The translations under genes and the position numbers were made by a program. From Ehretia macrophylla (Eukaryota; Streptophyta; Magnoliopsida; Boraginales; Ehretiaceae): a stretch of DNA of 64,000 bases. The notes below the pieces were generated by a model. The model was given only the letters and a program-made list of their open reading frames with translations, did no database searches and had not been told where the DNA came from. Below are positions 1-12,300 of this stretch, piece by piece. How positions within the stretch are numbered: the first letter of the stretch is position 1; each line of letters opens with the position of its first letter. Location of the stretch: NCBI GenBank assembly GCA_037974665.1, contig CM075771.1:3906881-3970880 (forward strand). The letters are read 5' to 3'.

Positions 1-962
1 CAACAACTGATCCTGGATCTGATCTGAGAGCAAAAGCTCACCGTATCCTTTTTATTATGTGTATAAGTACTCCCGCTTGGATCCTAGAGAACCTCGGGGA
101 GGAAAGACCGGTATTCCTGTTTCTGTATTTGTATTTATGTACTTGTATTTCTGTTGTATTCATGTTTGAAAAAGGGATTTTCATAAGTTTAACCGGAAAA
201 TGAGTTTCAAAAATTATTTCTCGTTCCCCCTCGCTGAGTTCATAAGGACTCACCCTCTTTTATCATTTCAGGTGAAGAAGAACAGGTACAGGAACCCGAG
301 CTCAATGTACCTAATGATGAACCCCTGGAGTGATTGCCTGTTATTGTTGTTTTGCTTGAACGTGACTACTTGTGAACTTTTGTTACTTGAAGACTATTTC
401 CCTTACGTTATTTGTTGTTTGTGATGTAATAGACCCCCGTTGTAATTTGGGGTCTAATTTTGGTTTGTACTTATATTAAGTAGACTGATACTAGACATAC
501 TATGATCGTTTTTGCTTTTGCTATCATTAGTCTATCATAGGTTATGACGCTAGTTAAGGAATAGGCAAATGAACTTATCCAATCTCAACAGGTACTCGCT
601 AATAAGCTAAGATCAATAGGTATATTTTGAAACGAGGATAAATGGACAAACGAGACATAGTATCATGCTAGGTTATAAATCAAACGGGACGTCGAAATAA
701 CCAATAGGCAATTCAATTGATGACAAAATAGTAAACTCTAGTCGGGAATGAACTTGAATTGAAAGTTTTAAGGCTGTTAGAAAATTTAGGTCAAACAAAG
801 AGCCCAATTACAGCCGTTATGCTGCCGGATTTCCGAAAAATTTTATAGTCTAGAATAAAACGTTAAGTGTTAAACCTCCTAGAATGATTAAGAATGTGAA
901 AGGACTTGAATGTTTAGATCGCACCCTAGTCTAACCTTTACAGGCCGGGTTGGGGCGTGACA
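1..962 (-). mobile_element. Partial LTR of a plant LTR retrotransposon (cut by left edge)
   Basis: Read on the minus strand, it begins at 962 with TGTCACGCCCCAACCC and runs to the window edge. It matches, with many substitutions and small indels, the first ~900 bp of the LTR at 9371-12897. Shared landmarks include the GCATAACGGCTGTAATTGGG stretch and the block coding CAGGGGTTC(A/G)TCATTAGG. The TG start and the abrupt family edge fit an LTR terminus. The TGTCACGCC start is, from memory, common among Ty3/gypsy chromovirus (Tekay/Del) LTRs, so the family assignment is tentative. Short reading frames here are not conserved between the two copies and are not called as genes. Confidence 0.7.
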
Positions 963-1043
963 CCTTAGAAGAATGGTATAAGAGCTTAATTTTGTTAAGG
1001 CATTTAAGGAAAAATATGTACCTACAGTTTCCAGGCAGAGGCG
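963..1043. other. Unassigned junction between LTR and 5S array
   Basis: These 81 bp match neither the 5S spacer nor the LTR. They may be the edge of an older insertion or filler at a deletion. 5S spacer sequence becomes recognisable from about 1044 (GATC, then GAGGAGTTAC and GGCGCACAGCATACC). Confidence 0.4.
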
Positions 1044-1418
1044 GATCGAGGAGTTACCCGGCGCACAGCATACCGTTGCAAAGCCCTCCGAGAGCTCTAC
1101 GACAGGGGCAGCCAGCTTGCTTATTGTGCCCTTTTTGGAGCCCAAATTCGAACGTTTTCATCAGTTTCGAGTCACTTTTCCTCTTTTGCTCTGTTTTTCC
1201 GTCCCAGATCGTACGTCATGAGCTGTTAAAAGGACGATAACCTTACTCGCGGGACATTAGAGGGCTCTACAACGCGTCAATATCACGTCTTGCGAGGATG
1301 CTGCGTTGTTGAAGCGGATGGGTTATCGTTATGCCCATTGGGCCTTCTGAATGGGCCATCTCTCTGGGCTGGGACTGTGAACCGTTAACACATTAAGGAA
1401 TTGTGCCCTCAACATGAC

Positions 1419-1537
1419 GGGTGCGATCATACCAGCACTAATGCACCGGATCCCATTAGAACTCCGAAGTTAAGCGTGCTTGGGCGAGAGTAGTACTTGG
1501 ATGGGTAACACCGTGGGTAGTCCGCGTGTTGCACCCC
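1419..1537 (+). rRNA. 5S rRNA gene, copy 1
   Basis: Full length. Differs from the window consensus at C39T, A80T, G89A, C92A, C95G, A100T and T106G. Four changes lie in box C, so internal promoter strength and the helix IV/V region are doubtful. Upstream TATA-like motif is CATTAAGG. Confidence 0.88.
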
Positions 1538-2096
1538 CGTTTTCAATTTTTTTTTGCTCCGGTTAGGGTTGCCAATATACTTTATCCACCACATTTCTAT
1601 TACCGAATCCCACAGAACCTTGGGCAAGACAACATCGCTTCACGTGGAGGCTGGGCCCGCAAACCGAGGGCATAGGGCTTGTGACCAGGTCTCCGTCGCT
1701 CCGATGCCCATAACTTTTGATCTGTAAGGAGTTATGCGGCGCACAGCTTACCGTTGCAAAGCTCTCCAGGAGCTCTACGACGGGGGTAGCCAGCTTGCTC
1801 GCTGTGCCCATTTTTTGAGCCCAAAATTGAATGTTTTCACCAGTTTCGGGATACTTTTCTTCTTTGCTCTTTTTTTTCATCCTGGATCGTACGTCGTGAG
1901 CTGTTAAAAGGACGAAAACCGTACTCGTGGGACATTAGAGGGTCCTACAACGCGTCGATATCACGTCTTGCGAGGATGCTGCGTTGTTGAAGCGAATGGG
2001 TTGTCGTTAAGCCCATTGGGCCTGCTGAATGGGCCTTCTCTGTAGGCTGAGAGTGTGACCCGTTAACTAATAAATGAATTGTGCCCTCAATATGAG

Positions 2097-2215
2097 GGGT
2101 GCGATCATACCAGCAATAATGCCCCGGATCCCAACAAAACTCTGAAGTTCAGCGTGCTTCGGCGATAGTAGTACTAGGATGGGTGACCCCCTGCGAAGTC
2201 CTCGTGTTACCCCCC
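2097..2215 (+). rRNA. 5S rRNA gene, copy 2, degenerate
   Basis: Eleven substitutions (C20A, A27C, T38A, G41A, C47T, A54C, G64C, G70T, G98C, G113A, A115C), with G instead of C at -1. Box A and the intermediate element are both hit. The 3' end merges into a C-run. Probably a pseudogene. Confidence 0.82.
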
Positions 2216-2776
2216 CCCCCTTTTAAATTTTTTTTGCTCCGGTTAGGGTTGTCAAGGTAATTTATCCACCACATTTCTATTATTGAATCCCATGGCACCC
2301 TAGGTAAGACAGCTTCGCTTCACGTGGAAGCTGGGCCAGCAAACCGAGGGCGTAGGGCTTGTGACCAGGTGTCCGTCGCTCCGGTGCCCATCATTTTTGG
2401 GCCGTAAGGAGTTACGCGGCGCACAGCATACCGTTGCAAAGCTCTCCGAGAGCTCTATGACGGGGGCAGCCAGCTTGCTTACTGTGCCCTTTTTGGAGCC
2501 CAAATTTGAACGTTTTCATCATTTTCGGGCCACTTTTCTTCTTTCGCTATGTTTTTCTCTCCTGGATCATACGTCGTGAGCTGTTAAAAAGATGACAACC
2601 TTAATCGTGGGACATTAGAGGGCCCTACAATGCGTCGATATCACGTCTTGCGAGGATGCAGCGTTGTTGAAGCGGATGGGTTGTCGTTAAGCCCATTGGG
2701 CCTTCTAAATGGGCGATCTCTCTAGGTTGGGACTGTGAATCGTTAACACATAAAGGAATTGTGCCCTCAACATGAT

Positions 2777-2887
2777 GGGTGCAATCATACCAGCACTAAA
2801 GAACTGGATCCCATCAGAATTCCGAAGTTAAGCGTGCTTGGGCGAGTGTAGTACTAGGATGGGTGACCCCCAAATGTTTCGCCCCCC
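2777..2887 (+). pseudogene. 5S rRNA pseudogene, copy 3, 3' end lost
   Basis: Nucleotides 1-94 are recognisable (G7A, T24A, C26A, C29T, C44T, A71T). The last ~25 nt are then replaced by a shorter unrelated stretch ending in a C-run. The strand of helix I that pairs with the 5' end is missing. Unit spacing is about 10 bp short, matching the loss. Confidence 0.85.
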
Positions 2888-3444
2888 TTTTCAATTTGTT
2901 TTGCTCCGGTTAGGGTTGCCAAGATACTTTATCCGCCACATTTCTATTACCGAATCCCACGGCACCTTGGGCAAGACAACTTTGCTTCACGTGGAGGCTG
3001 GGCCCGCAAACCGAGGGCGTAGGGCTTGTTACCAAGTCTCCGTTGCTCCAGTGCCCATAAATTTTGATCCGTGAGGAGTTACGCGGCGCACAGCATACCG
3101 TTGCAAAGCTTTCAGAGAGCTCTACGACGGGGGCAGCTAGCTTGCTCACTATCCCCTTTTTGGAGCCCAAAATCAAACGTTTTCATCAGTTTCGGGTCAC
3201 TTTTCTTCTTTGGCTCTGTTTTTTCGTCCGGGATCGTACGTCGTGAGCTGTTAAAAAGACGACAACCTTACTCACGGGACATCAAAAGGGCCCTACAATC
3301 CATCGATATCACGTCTTGCGAGGATGCTGCGTTGTTGAAGTAGATGGGTTGTCGTTAAGCCCATTGGGCCTTGCGAATAGGCCATCTCTCTAGGCTAGGA
3401 CTGTGAACCGTTAACACATAAAGGAATTGTGCCCTGAACATGAC

Positions 3445-3563
3445 GGGTGCGGTCATACCAGCACTAATGCACCGAATCCCATCAGAACTCCGAAGTTAAA
3501 CGTGCTTGGACTAGAGTAGTACTAGGATGGGTGACCCCCCGGGAAGTCCTCGTGTTGCCCCCC
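3445..3563 (+). rRNA. 5S rRNA gene, copy 4
   Basis: Changes A8G, G31A, G56A, G66A, G68T, T96C, A115C. G56A is in box A and G68T in the intermediate element. Confidence 0.87.
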
Positions 3564-4121
3564 CTTTTTCAATTTTTTTTGTTCCGGTTAGGGTTGCCAA
3601 GATAATTTATCCACCACATTTCTATTATCGAATCCCACGACACCCTAGGCAATACAACTTCGGTTCACGTGGAGGCTGGGCACGCAAATCGAGGACGTAG
3701 GGCTTGTGACCAGGTCTCTGTCGCTCCGGTGCCCATAACTTTTGATCCGTGAGGAGTTACGCAACGCACAACATACCGTTGCAAAGCTCTCAAAGAGCTC
3801 TACGACGGGGGCAGCTAGCTTGCTCGCTGTCCCCTTTTTGGTGCCCAAAATTGAATGTTTTCATCAGTTTTGGGTCACTTTTCTTCTTTGGCTTTGTTTT
3901 TCCGTCCCGGATCGTACGTTGTGAGTTGTTAAAAGGATGACAACCTTACTCGCGGGACATTAGAGGGCTTTACAATGCGTCGATATCACGTCTTGCGAGG
4001 ATGCTACGTTGTTGAAGCGGATGGGTTGTCGTTAAGCACATTGGGCCTTCTGAATGGGCCATCTCTCTAGGCTGGGATAGTGAACCGTTAACACATAAAG
4101 GAATTGTGCCCTCAACTTGAC

Positions 4122-4240
4122 GGGTGCGATCATACCAGCACTAATGCACCGGATCCCATCAGAAATCCGAAGTTAAGCTTGCTTGGGCGAGAGTAGTACT
4201 TGGATGGGTGACCCCCGGGGAAGTCCTCGTGTTGCACCCC
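4122..4240 (+). rRNA. 5S rRNA gene, copy 5
   Basis: Changes C44A, G58T, A80T, T96G. Three of these (C44A, G58T, T96G) are shared with copy 9, four units away. Confidence 0.92.
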
Positions 4241-4798
4241 CCTTTTCAATTTTTTTTGCTCCGGTTAGGGTTGGCAAGATACTTTATCCACCACATTTCT
4301 ATTATCGAATCCCACGGCACCATGGGCAAGACAACTTCTCTTCACGTGGAGGCTGGGTTAGCAAACCGAGGGCGTAGTGCTTGTGACCAGGTCTCCGTCG
4401 CTCCGGTGCCCATAACTTTTGATCCGTAAGGAGTTACGCGGCGCACAGCATACCGTTGCAAAGCTGTCAGAGAGCTCTACGACGGGGGCATCTAGCTTGC
4501 TCGTTGTCCCCTTTTTGGAGCCCAAAATCGAATGTTTTCATCAGTTTCGGGCCACTTTTATTCTTTTGCTCTGTTTTTCCATCCCAGATCATACGTCGTG
4601 AACTGTTAAAAGGAAGACAACTTTACTCACCAGACATTAGAGGGCCCTACAACGCGACGATATCACGTCTTGCGAGTATACTGCGTTGTTGAAGCAGGTG
4701 GGTTGTCGTTAAGCCCATTGGGCCTTTTGAATGCGCTAACTCTCTAGGCTGGGATTGTGAACCTTTAACACATAAAGGAATTGTGCCCTCTACATGGC

Positions 4799-4917
4799 GG
4801 GTGCGAGCATACCAATACTAATGCACCGGATCCCATCAGAACTCCGAAGTTAAGCGTGTTTGGCCGAGAGTAGCATTGGGACGGGTGAACCCCTAGGAAG
4901 TCCTCGTGTTGCACCCC
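4799..4917 (+). rRNA. 5S rRNA gene, copy 6, degenerate
   Basis: Eleven changes: T9G, G17A, C18T, C61T, G66C, T76C, C78T, A80G, T84C, C91A, G97A. Box C has four of them. Its paralogue copy 10 is nearly intact, so most of the decay postdates the block duplication. Probably a pseudogene. Confidence 0.83.
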
Positions 4918-5476
4918 CCTTTTCAATTTCTTTTGCTCCGGTTAGGCTTGCCAAGATACTTTATCCACCACATTTCTATTACCGAATCCCACGGCACCTT
5001 GGGCAAGACAACTTCGTTTCACGTGGAAGTTGGGCCCACAAACCGAGGGCGTCGGGCTTGTGACCACGTCTACGTCGCTCCGGTGCCAATAACTTTTAAT
5101 CCGTAAGGAGTTACGCGGCGCACAGCTTAACGTTGCGTAGCACTCCAAGAGCTCTACGACGGGGGCTACCAGCTTGCCCGTTGTGCCAATTTTTGGAGCC
5201 CAAAATTGAACATTTTAACCAGTTTCAGGACACTTTTCTTCTTTTGCTCTGTTTTTTCGTCCCGTATCATACGTCGGGAGCTGTTAAAAGGACGACAACC
5301 TTACTCGCGGGACATTAGAGGGCCCTACAATGCGTCGATATCACGTCTTGCGAGGATGATGCATTGTTGAAGCAGATGGGTTGTCGTTAAGCCCATTGGG
5401 CCTTCTGAAAGGGCCATCTTTCTTGGCTGGGACTGTGAACTATTAACACATAAAGGAATTGTGCCCTCAACATGAC

Positions 5477-5595
5477 GGGTGTGATCATACCAGCACTAAT
5501 GCACCGGATCCATTCAGAACTCCGAAGTTAAGCGTGCTTGGGCGAGAGTAGTACTAGGATGGGTGACCCACTGGGAAGTCCTCGTGTTACACCCC
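5477..5595 (+). rRNA. 5S rRNA gene, copy 7
   Basis: Changes C6T, C36A, A37T, C94A, G113A. All but G113A are shared with copy 11. Confidence 0.91.
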
Positions 5596-6153
5596 CCTTT
5601 TCAATTTTTTTTGCTCCGGTTAGGTTTGCCAAGATAATTTATCCACCACATTTCTATTATCGAATCCCACGACACCCTGGGGAAGACAACTTCGCTTCAC
5701 GTGGAGGGTGGGCCCGCAAATCGAGGACGTAGGGCTTGTGACCAGGTCTCCGTTGCTCCGGTGCCCATCACTTTTGGTCTGTAAGGAGTTATGCGGCGCA
5801 CAGCATACCGTTGCAAAGCTATCCAAGAGCCCTACGACTGGGGTAGCCAGCTTGGTTGATGTGCCCTTTTTGGAGCCCAAATTCAAACATTTTCATCAGT
5901 TTCGAGCCACTTTTCTTATTTTGCTCTGTTTTTCCGTCCTGGATATTACGTCGTGAGCTGTTAAAAGGATGACAACCTTACTCGCAGGACATTAGAGGCC
6001 CCTACAATGTGTCGATATCATGTCTTGCGAGGATGCTGCGTTGTTGAAGCGGATGGGTTGTCGTTAAGCCCATTGGGCCTTCTGAATGGGCCATCTCTCT
6101 AGGCTGGGACTGTGAACCTTTAACACATAAAGGAATTGTGCCCTCAACATGAC

Positions 6154-6272
6154 GGGTGTGATCATACCAGCACTAATGCACCGAATCCCATCAGAACTCT
6201 GAAGTTAAGCTTGCTTGGGCGAGAGTAGTACTAGGATGGGTGACCCTCTGGGAAGTCCTCGTGTTGCACCCC
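6154..6272 (+). rRNA. 5S rRNA gene, copy 8
   Basis: Changes C6T, G31A, C47T, G58T, C94T. G31A, G58T and C94T are shared with copy 12. Confidence 0.91.
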
Positions 6273-6831
6273 ACTTTTCAATTTTTTTTTGCTCTGGTTA
6301 GGGTTGCCAAGATAATTTATCCACCACATTTCTATTATCGAATCCCACGGCACCCTGGGCAATACAACTTCGCTTCACGTGGAGGGTGGGCCCGTAAACC
6401 GAGGGCGTAGGGCTTGTGACCAGGTCTCCGTCGCTCCGGTGCCCATAACTTTTGATCCGTGAGGAGTTACGCGGCGCACAGCATACCGTTGCAAAGCTCT
6501 CAGAGAGCTCTACGACGGGGGCAGCTAGCTTGCTCGCTGTGCCCTTTTTGGGGCCCAAAATCGAATGTTTTCATCCGTTTCGGGGCACTTTTCTGCTTTT
6601 GCTATGTTTTTCCCTCCCAGATCGTACATCGTGAGTTGTTAAAAGGATGACAACCTTAATTGCGGGACATTAGAGGGCCTTAGAACGCGTCGATATCACG
6701 TCTTGCGAGGATGCTGCGTTGTTGAAGTGGATGGGTTGTCATTAAGCACATTGGGCCTTCTGAATGTGCCATCTCTCTAGGCTGGGACAGTGAACCGTTA
6801 ACACATAAAGGAATTGTGCCCTCAACATGAC

Positions 6832-6950
6832 GGGTGCGATCATACCAGCACTAATGCACCGGATCCCATCAGAAATCCGAAGTTAAGCTTGCTTGGGCGA
6901 GAGTAGTACTAGGATGGGTGACCCCCGGGGAAGTCCTCGTGTTGCACCCC
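6832..6950 (+). rRNA. 5S rRNA gene, copy 9
   Basis: Only C44A, G58T (box A) and T96G (box C). Confidence 0.93.
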
Positions 6951-7478
6951 CCTTTTCAATTTTTTTTGCTCCGGTTAGGGTTGGCAAGATACTTTATCCA
7001 CCACATTTCTATTATCGAATCCCACGGCACCATGGGCAAGACAACTTCGCTTCACGTGGAGGCTGGGCTAGCAAACCGAGGGCGTAGTGCTTGTGACCAG
7101 GTCTCCGTCGCTCCGGTGCCCATAACTTTTGATCCGTAAGGAGTTACGCGGAGCACAGCATACCGTTGCAAAGTTCTCAGAGAGCTCTACGACGGGGGCA
7201 TCTAGCTTGCTCGTTGTCCCCTTTTTGGAGCCCAAAATCGAATATTTTCATCAGTTTCGGGCCACTTTTATTCTTTTGCTCTGTTTTTCCATCCCAGATC
7301 ATACGTCGTGAGCTGTTAAAAGGACGACAACCTTACTCACCAGACATTAGAGGGCCCTACAACGCGACGATATCACGTCTTGCGAGTATGCTACGTTGTT
7401 GAAGCAAGTGGGTTGTCGTTAAGCCCATTGGGCCTTTTGAATGCGCTAACTCTCTAGGCTGGGATTGTGAACCTTTAA

Positions 7479-7508
7479 CACATAAAGGAATTGTGCCCTC
7501 TACATGAC
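7479..7508 (+). promoter_or_regulatory. Upstream Pol III promoter of 5S copy 10 (representative)
   Basis: The 30 bp before the gene hold ACATAAAG at about -29 to -22, GC at -14/-13 and C at -1. These match the TATA-like, GC and C(-1) elements known upstream of Arabidopsis 5S genes. The same layout precedes nearly every copy. Clear exceptions are copies 56 and 59. Confidence 0.75.
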
Positions 7509-7627
7509 GGGTGCGATCGTACCAGTACTAATGCACCGGATCCCATCAGAACTCCGAAGTTAAGCGTGCTTGGGCGAGAGTAGTACTAGGATGGGTGACC
7601 CCCTGGGAAGTCCTCGTGTTGCACCCC
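7509..7627 (+). rRNA. 5S rRNA gene, copy 10, near-consensus
   Basis: Only two changes (A11G, C18T). Box A, intermediate element and box C match the consensus exactly, and the upstream promoter and downstream T-runs are intact. One of the two best candidates for a functional gene in the window. Confidence 0.95.
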
Positions 7628-7629
7628 CC

Positions 7630-7644
7630 TTTTCAATTTTTTTT
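7630..7644 (+). terminator. Pol III terminator of 5S copy 10 (representative)
   Basis: A T4 run starts 2 nt after the 119-nt gene and is followed by CAA and a T8 run. Pol III stops at runs of four or more T. Equivalent runs follow almost every copy. Confidence 0.75.
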
Positions 7645-8186
7645 GCTCCGGTTAGGCTTGCCAAGATACTTTATCCACCACATTTCTATTACCGAATCCC
7701 ACGGCACCTTGGGCAAGACAACTTCGCTTCACGTGGAGGCTGGGCCCACAAACCGAGGGCGTCGGGCTTGTGACCACATCTACGTCGCTCCGGTGCCCAA
7801 AACTTTTAATCCGTAAGGAGTTACGCGGCGCACAGCTTAACGTTGCGTAGCACTCCAAGAGCTCTACGACGGGGGCTGCCAGCTTTCCCGTTGTGCCAAT
7901 TTTTGGAGCCCAAAATTGAACATTTTAACCAGTTTCGGGACACTTTTCTTCTTTTGCTCTGTTTTTCCATCTCGTATCATACGTCGGGAGCTGTTAAAAG
8001 GATGACAACCTTACTCGCGTGACATTAGAGGGCCCTACAATGCGTCGATATCACATCTTGCGAGGATGATGCATTGTTGAAGCGGATGGGTTATCGTTAA
8101 GCCCATTGGGCCTTCTGAAAGGGCCATCTATCTAGGCTGGGACTGTGAACTATTAACACATAAAGGAATTGTGCCCTCAACATGAC

Positions 8187-8305
8187 GGGTGTGATCATAC
8201 CAGCACTAATGCACCGGATCCATTCAGAACTCCGAAGTTAAGCGTGCTTGGGCGAGAGTAGTACTAGGATGGGTGACCCACTGGGAAGTCCTCGTGTTGC
8301 ACCCC
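8187..8305 (+). rRNA. 5S rRNA gene, copy 11
   Basis: Changes C6T, C36A, A37T, C94A, all shared with copy 7. Confidence 0.92.
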
Positions 8306-8863
8306 CCTTTTCAATTTTTTTTGCTCCGGTTAGGTTTGCCAAGATAATTTATCCACCACATTTCTATTATCAAATCCCACGACACCCTGGGCAAGACAAC
8401 TTCGCTTCACGTGGAGGGTGGGCCTGTAAATCGAGGGCGTAGGGCTTGTGACCATGTCTCCATTGCTCCGGTGCCCATCACTTTTGGTCTGTAAGGAGTT
8501 AAGCGGCGCATAGTATACCGTTGCAAAGCTCTCCAAGAGCCCTACGACTGGGGCAGCCAGCTTGCTTGATGTGCCCTTTTTGGAGCCCAAATTCAAACAT
8601 TTTCATCAGTTTCGGGCCACTTTTCTTCTTTTGCTCTGTTTTTCCGTCCTGGATAGTACGTCGTGAGCTGTTAAAAGGACGACAACCTTACTCGCAGGAC
8701 ATTAGAGGCCCCTACAACGTGTCGATATCATGTCTTGCGAGGATGCTGCGTTGTTGAAGCGGATGGGTTATCGTTAAGCCCATTGGGCCTTCTGAATGGG
8801 CCATCTCTCTAGGCTGGGACTGTGAACCTTTAACACATAAAGGAATTGTGCCCTCAACATGAC

Positions 8864-8982
8864 GGGTGCGATCATACCAGCACTAATGCACCGAATCCCA
8901 TCAGAACTCCGAAGTTAAGCTTGCTTGGGCGAGAGTAGTACTAGGATGGGTGACCCTCTGGGAAGTCCTCGTGTTGCACCCC
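8864..8982 (+). rRNA. 5S rRNA gene, copy 12
   Basis: Changes G31A, G58T, C94T, all shared with copy 8. Its downstream spacer is cut at 9370 by the LTR insertion and resumes at 12898. Confidence 0.93.
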
Positions 8983-9370
8983 CCTTTTCAATTTTTTTTG
9001 CTCCGGTTAGGGTTGCCAAGATACTTTATCCACCACATTTCTATTATCGAATCCCATGGCACCCTCGGCAATACAACTTCGCTTCACGTGGAGGCTGGGC
9101 CCGTAAACCGAAGGCGTATGGCTTGTGACCAGGTCTCCGTCGCTCCGGTGCCTATAACTTTTGATCCGTAAGGAGTTACGCGGCGCACTGCATACCGTTG
9201 CAAAGCTCTCAGAGAGCTCTATGACGGGGGCAGCTAGTTGGCTCGCTGCACCCTTTTTGGAGCCCAAAATCGAACATTTTCATTAGGTTCGGGCCACTTT
9301 TATTCTTTTGCTCTGTTTTTTCGTCCCATATCGTACATCGTGAGCTGTTAAAAGGACGACAACCTTTCTA

Positions 9371-12300
9371 TGTCACGCCCCAACCCGGCCTATAAGGTTA
9401 GACTAGGGTGTGATCTAAACGTTCAGGACATGTCACATACTTAACCGTTTATGAAGATTTAACACTTATTGTTTTAGTCTAAACTCCAAGTTTTTCCGAA
9501 AAATTGGCAGCATAACGGCTGTAATTGGGCTATTTGGTTTGGCCTAGTTCTCTAAACGCCTTAAAGTTTACTATCTCAATTTCATTTCCAACTAAGATTA
9601 CTATTTAACATCAATTGAAATGCCTATTGGTTATCTCGATGTCTCGTTTTTTTTTTTATCCTCGTTACAAAAGTACATGTTGATCTTAGCTTAATAGCGA
9701 GTACCTGTTTAAGATTGGATAAGTTCATTTACTTAGTCTTTAACTAATACGTCATAACCTATGATAGATACTAGCAGTGATAAATAGTAGAACAATCATA
9801 GTAGTGTCTAGCAATATCAGTACAAACCAAAATTAGACCCCAAATTACAACGGGGGTCTTTTACATCACAACATTGAGCAACATAAAAGGAAATAGTCTT
9901 CCAGTAACATAAAGTTCACAAGTAGCCACATTCAAGCAAAGCAAACAATGACAACCAATCACTCCAGGGGTTCGTCATTAGGCACACCGTCCTCGGGTAC
10001 CTGTTCTGGGTCTTCTTCACCTGAGATGATAAAAGAGGGTGAGTCCTTATGAACTCAGCGAGGGGGAACGAGAAATAGGTTTTGAAACTCATTTTCCGGT
10101 TCAACTTATGAAATCCTTTTGCAAGCATGAATATAACAATAATACAAGTACATGAACAGAAATACCAGTCTTTCCTCCCCGAGGTTCTCTAGGAACCAAG
10201 CGAGAGTACTTATACAGACAGTAAAAAGGATACAATGAGCTTTTGCTCTCAGATCAGTTTCAGAATCAGTTGTTGCGGCCGACTTCAAATCATCCCCAAA
10301 ACACACCAGGTGGGTGTAGTCCGGATGTACCTTGAAATCCTACGACCCAACTCTCCGAGGAAGTCTAGCCCCCAAGCGAGAGAGGGAATGGGACCATGGT
10401 AGTCACGGGTGCATCGGCAAGCCCGATGCCGCCCAGTGTGCGTGATCGCTACCATGCCGACAGGAAAGGTTGCAACCTTGTATGCAATGCACGTTTATGA
10501 CAGGTAATATATCACAGTAGGAAGACAACAAAGTAGGTTGCTTCCGGACAGTCATAAGACTGCACATTGACAGGTAAACAAGCAGGGCACGATAAGACAT
10601 GAAATTTCACTTGAAAGGCATATAGAGTTATATGAAAATTAAACGGGCAGCCATGTAACACATGTAAAACAGGCCATATAACTCATTACGAAGCCCACAT
10701 GATCAAGTGATAACATTATTCAGCATGCAATGACATCAACATGGGTTCGGGTGCAAGAAAAGCTTATTTGTCAACATGCAATGGTCAAAATCACACTTGA
10801 AGTTATAAGACATTTACGGGCAGCCCACCAAGCATATAATTTCCACACAATATCCAAATGATCAACACTTAGCAAGACTACCTAGTCATTAGGGTTTCCG
10901 TCTCATGCTTAACCGTGTGATTAAACCCTAAGTCAACTCAAGATCATTCTCAAGGCATGCATCATTCAATTCAAACATCCTCAAGTACTCAAAACAGTCC
11001 ACACAACATCCCAACACCACAATTCCAAGAAATTAGTACCACAAGAGAGGTTACAACAATTTTCCAAGCATATAACTAAGTGAAACTTTTACTGCAATAG
11101 GCTATTTTCTCACAATCAATAGGATAATCAAACAATCTACAAATCCAGTGAATAAGACGTCAAATTAAATCTTAAGAAGTTAACTAAAATCAGAAACAAA
11201 CCTTGCATAAATTGGAGTTCGGGATCATTAGATATAGCCGAAACAGTGGAATAGCACAAAACTGTCCAGATTTGCACACATTTCGATAAATGACATTTTG
11301 AGGTCCTTAGGGTCAGATTCAGCCTTAGTCCATTTCTGACAAAAATGTCCAGAACTGAAAATTCTAGCAGCACACCAAATTTCATGCATTTTGGACATCA
11401 TTTACTAAATCAAATCTGATTCGTTCTACAGGGTCAGTGCATTTGTCAAAAACCTGCTTCATTTTTCCAGATTTCCAGATTTTGACACATTTTAAAGAAC
11501 TGCCATTTTGAGGACTTTAGAGTTCAAATTAGCTTCGGCCTATTTCTGAAAAAAATGTTCAAAACTGTCCAAAATAGTCACCTACCAATTTTAATACATT
11601 TTAAACATCATTTTACTAGCAAAACTTACCTCGAAACAAACTGGTCAGAGAGCTGTCAACAATCCGACTTCACCTATCATCACTTTCAAGCCAAGATCTT
11701 GCTATGCATGGTTGTTTAAGCTCATGAACGAACATATAACTCAAGTACAGAAGCAAAGACATACATTTATGAGCATGCATGTGAATTTTTGAAGGAATTT
11801 CAAAAGGTTTTAGCCCTCACCTTAGCAAACAACCAAGAAGATGCACAAAAACTTGTTGAAGCTCAATCTCTTCTTCTTCTTGCTTAGCCGAGATTCCAAC
11901 TAGAGTTTCTATATTTTTCCTAGCTTAGTGACCAAGCTCTTAGCACATGCATGAGGTTAGAACAAGAAGAAAAGAAATGGAAGCCATGAAACTTACCTAG
12001 GCCGAATAGAAGACTTCAAGGACATGCATGTGTGATTTTCGAACTATAGCTAGCTTGCTCGAATTCCTTGCTTGTTGCTTAACTTGGTTGACTATAGTGT
12101 GAAGAAGATGAGCTAAGGATGGAGAGAACTCAGCCAAGGCCGAGGGAGAGAGAGGGAAATTGAGAGGGAAGTGAGAGAAAAGAAAGAGAAATGAAAGAAG
12201 AAATGACAAAAAAAGAAGGCCTTGCAATTTTGATGAGCATGTCAGCCTTGGGCAGCAAAATTCTGATCTTTTGTATCTTCAAGATGGAATTTAAAATGTT

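Larger units (their letters stand above)
1044..9370 (+). repeat. 5S rDNA tandem array, block A (copies 1-12)
   Basis: Twelve 5S genes in one orientation at spacings of 677-680 bp (668 after the 3'-truncated copy 3). Each spacer contains, in order after the gene: a T-rich stretch, CCACATTTCTATTA, CTTCACGTGGAGGCTGGGC, GTAAGGAGTTACGCGGCGCA, the near-palindrome AGCTCTCCGAGAGCT, CGTACGTCGTGAGCTGTTAA, GCCCATTGGGCC and the upstream promoter. The block ends where an LTR cuts the spacer of copy 12. Open reading frames of 60-100 codons recur in every unit on both strands only because the unit repeats. Confidence 0.96.
4122..9370 (+). repeat. Four-unit higher-order repeat, period 2,710 bp
   Basis: Copies 5-8 (4122-6831) and 9-12 (6832-9370) are paralogous in order. 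5/9 share C44A, G58T and T96G. 6/10 share C18T and the adjoining CTCTACATG leader. 7/11 share C6T, C36A, A37T and C94A. 8/12 share G31A, G58T and C94T. Spacers match pairwise as well. The second block is cut short by the LTR at 9371. Confidence 0.9.
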
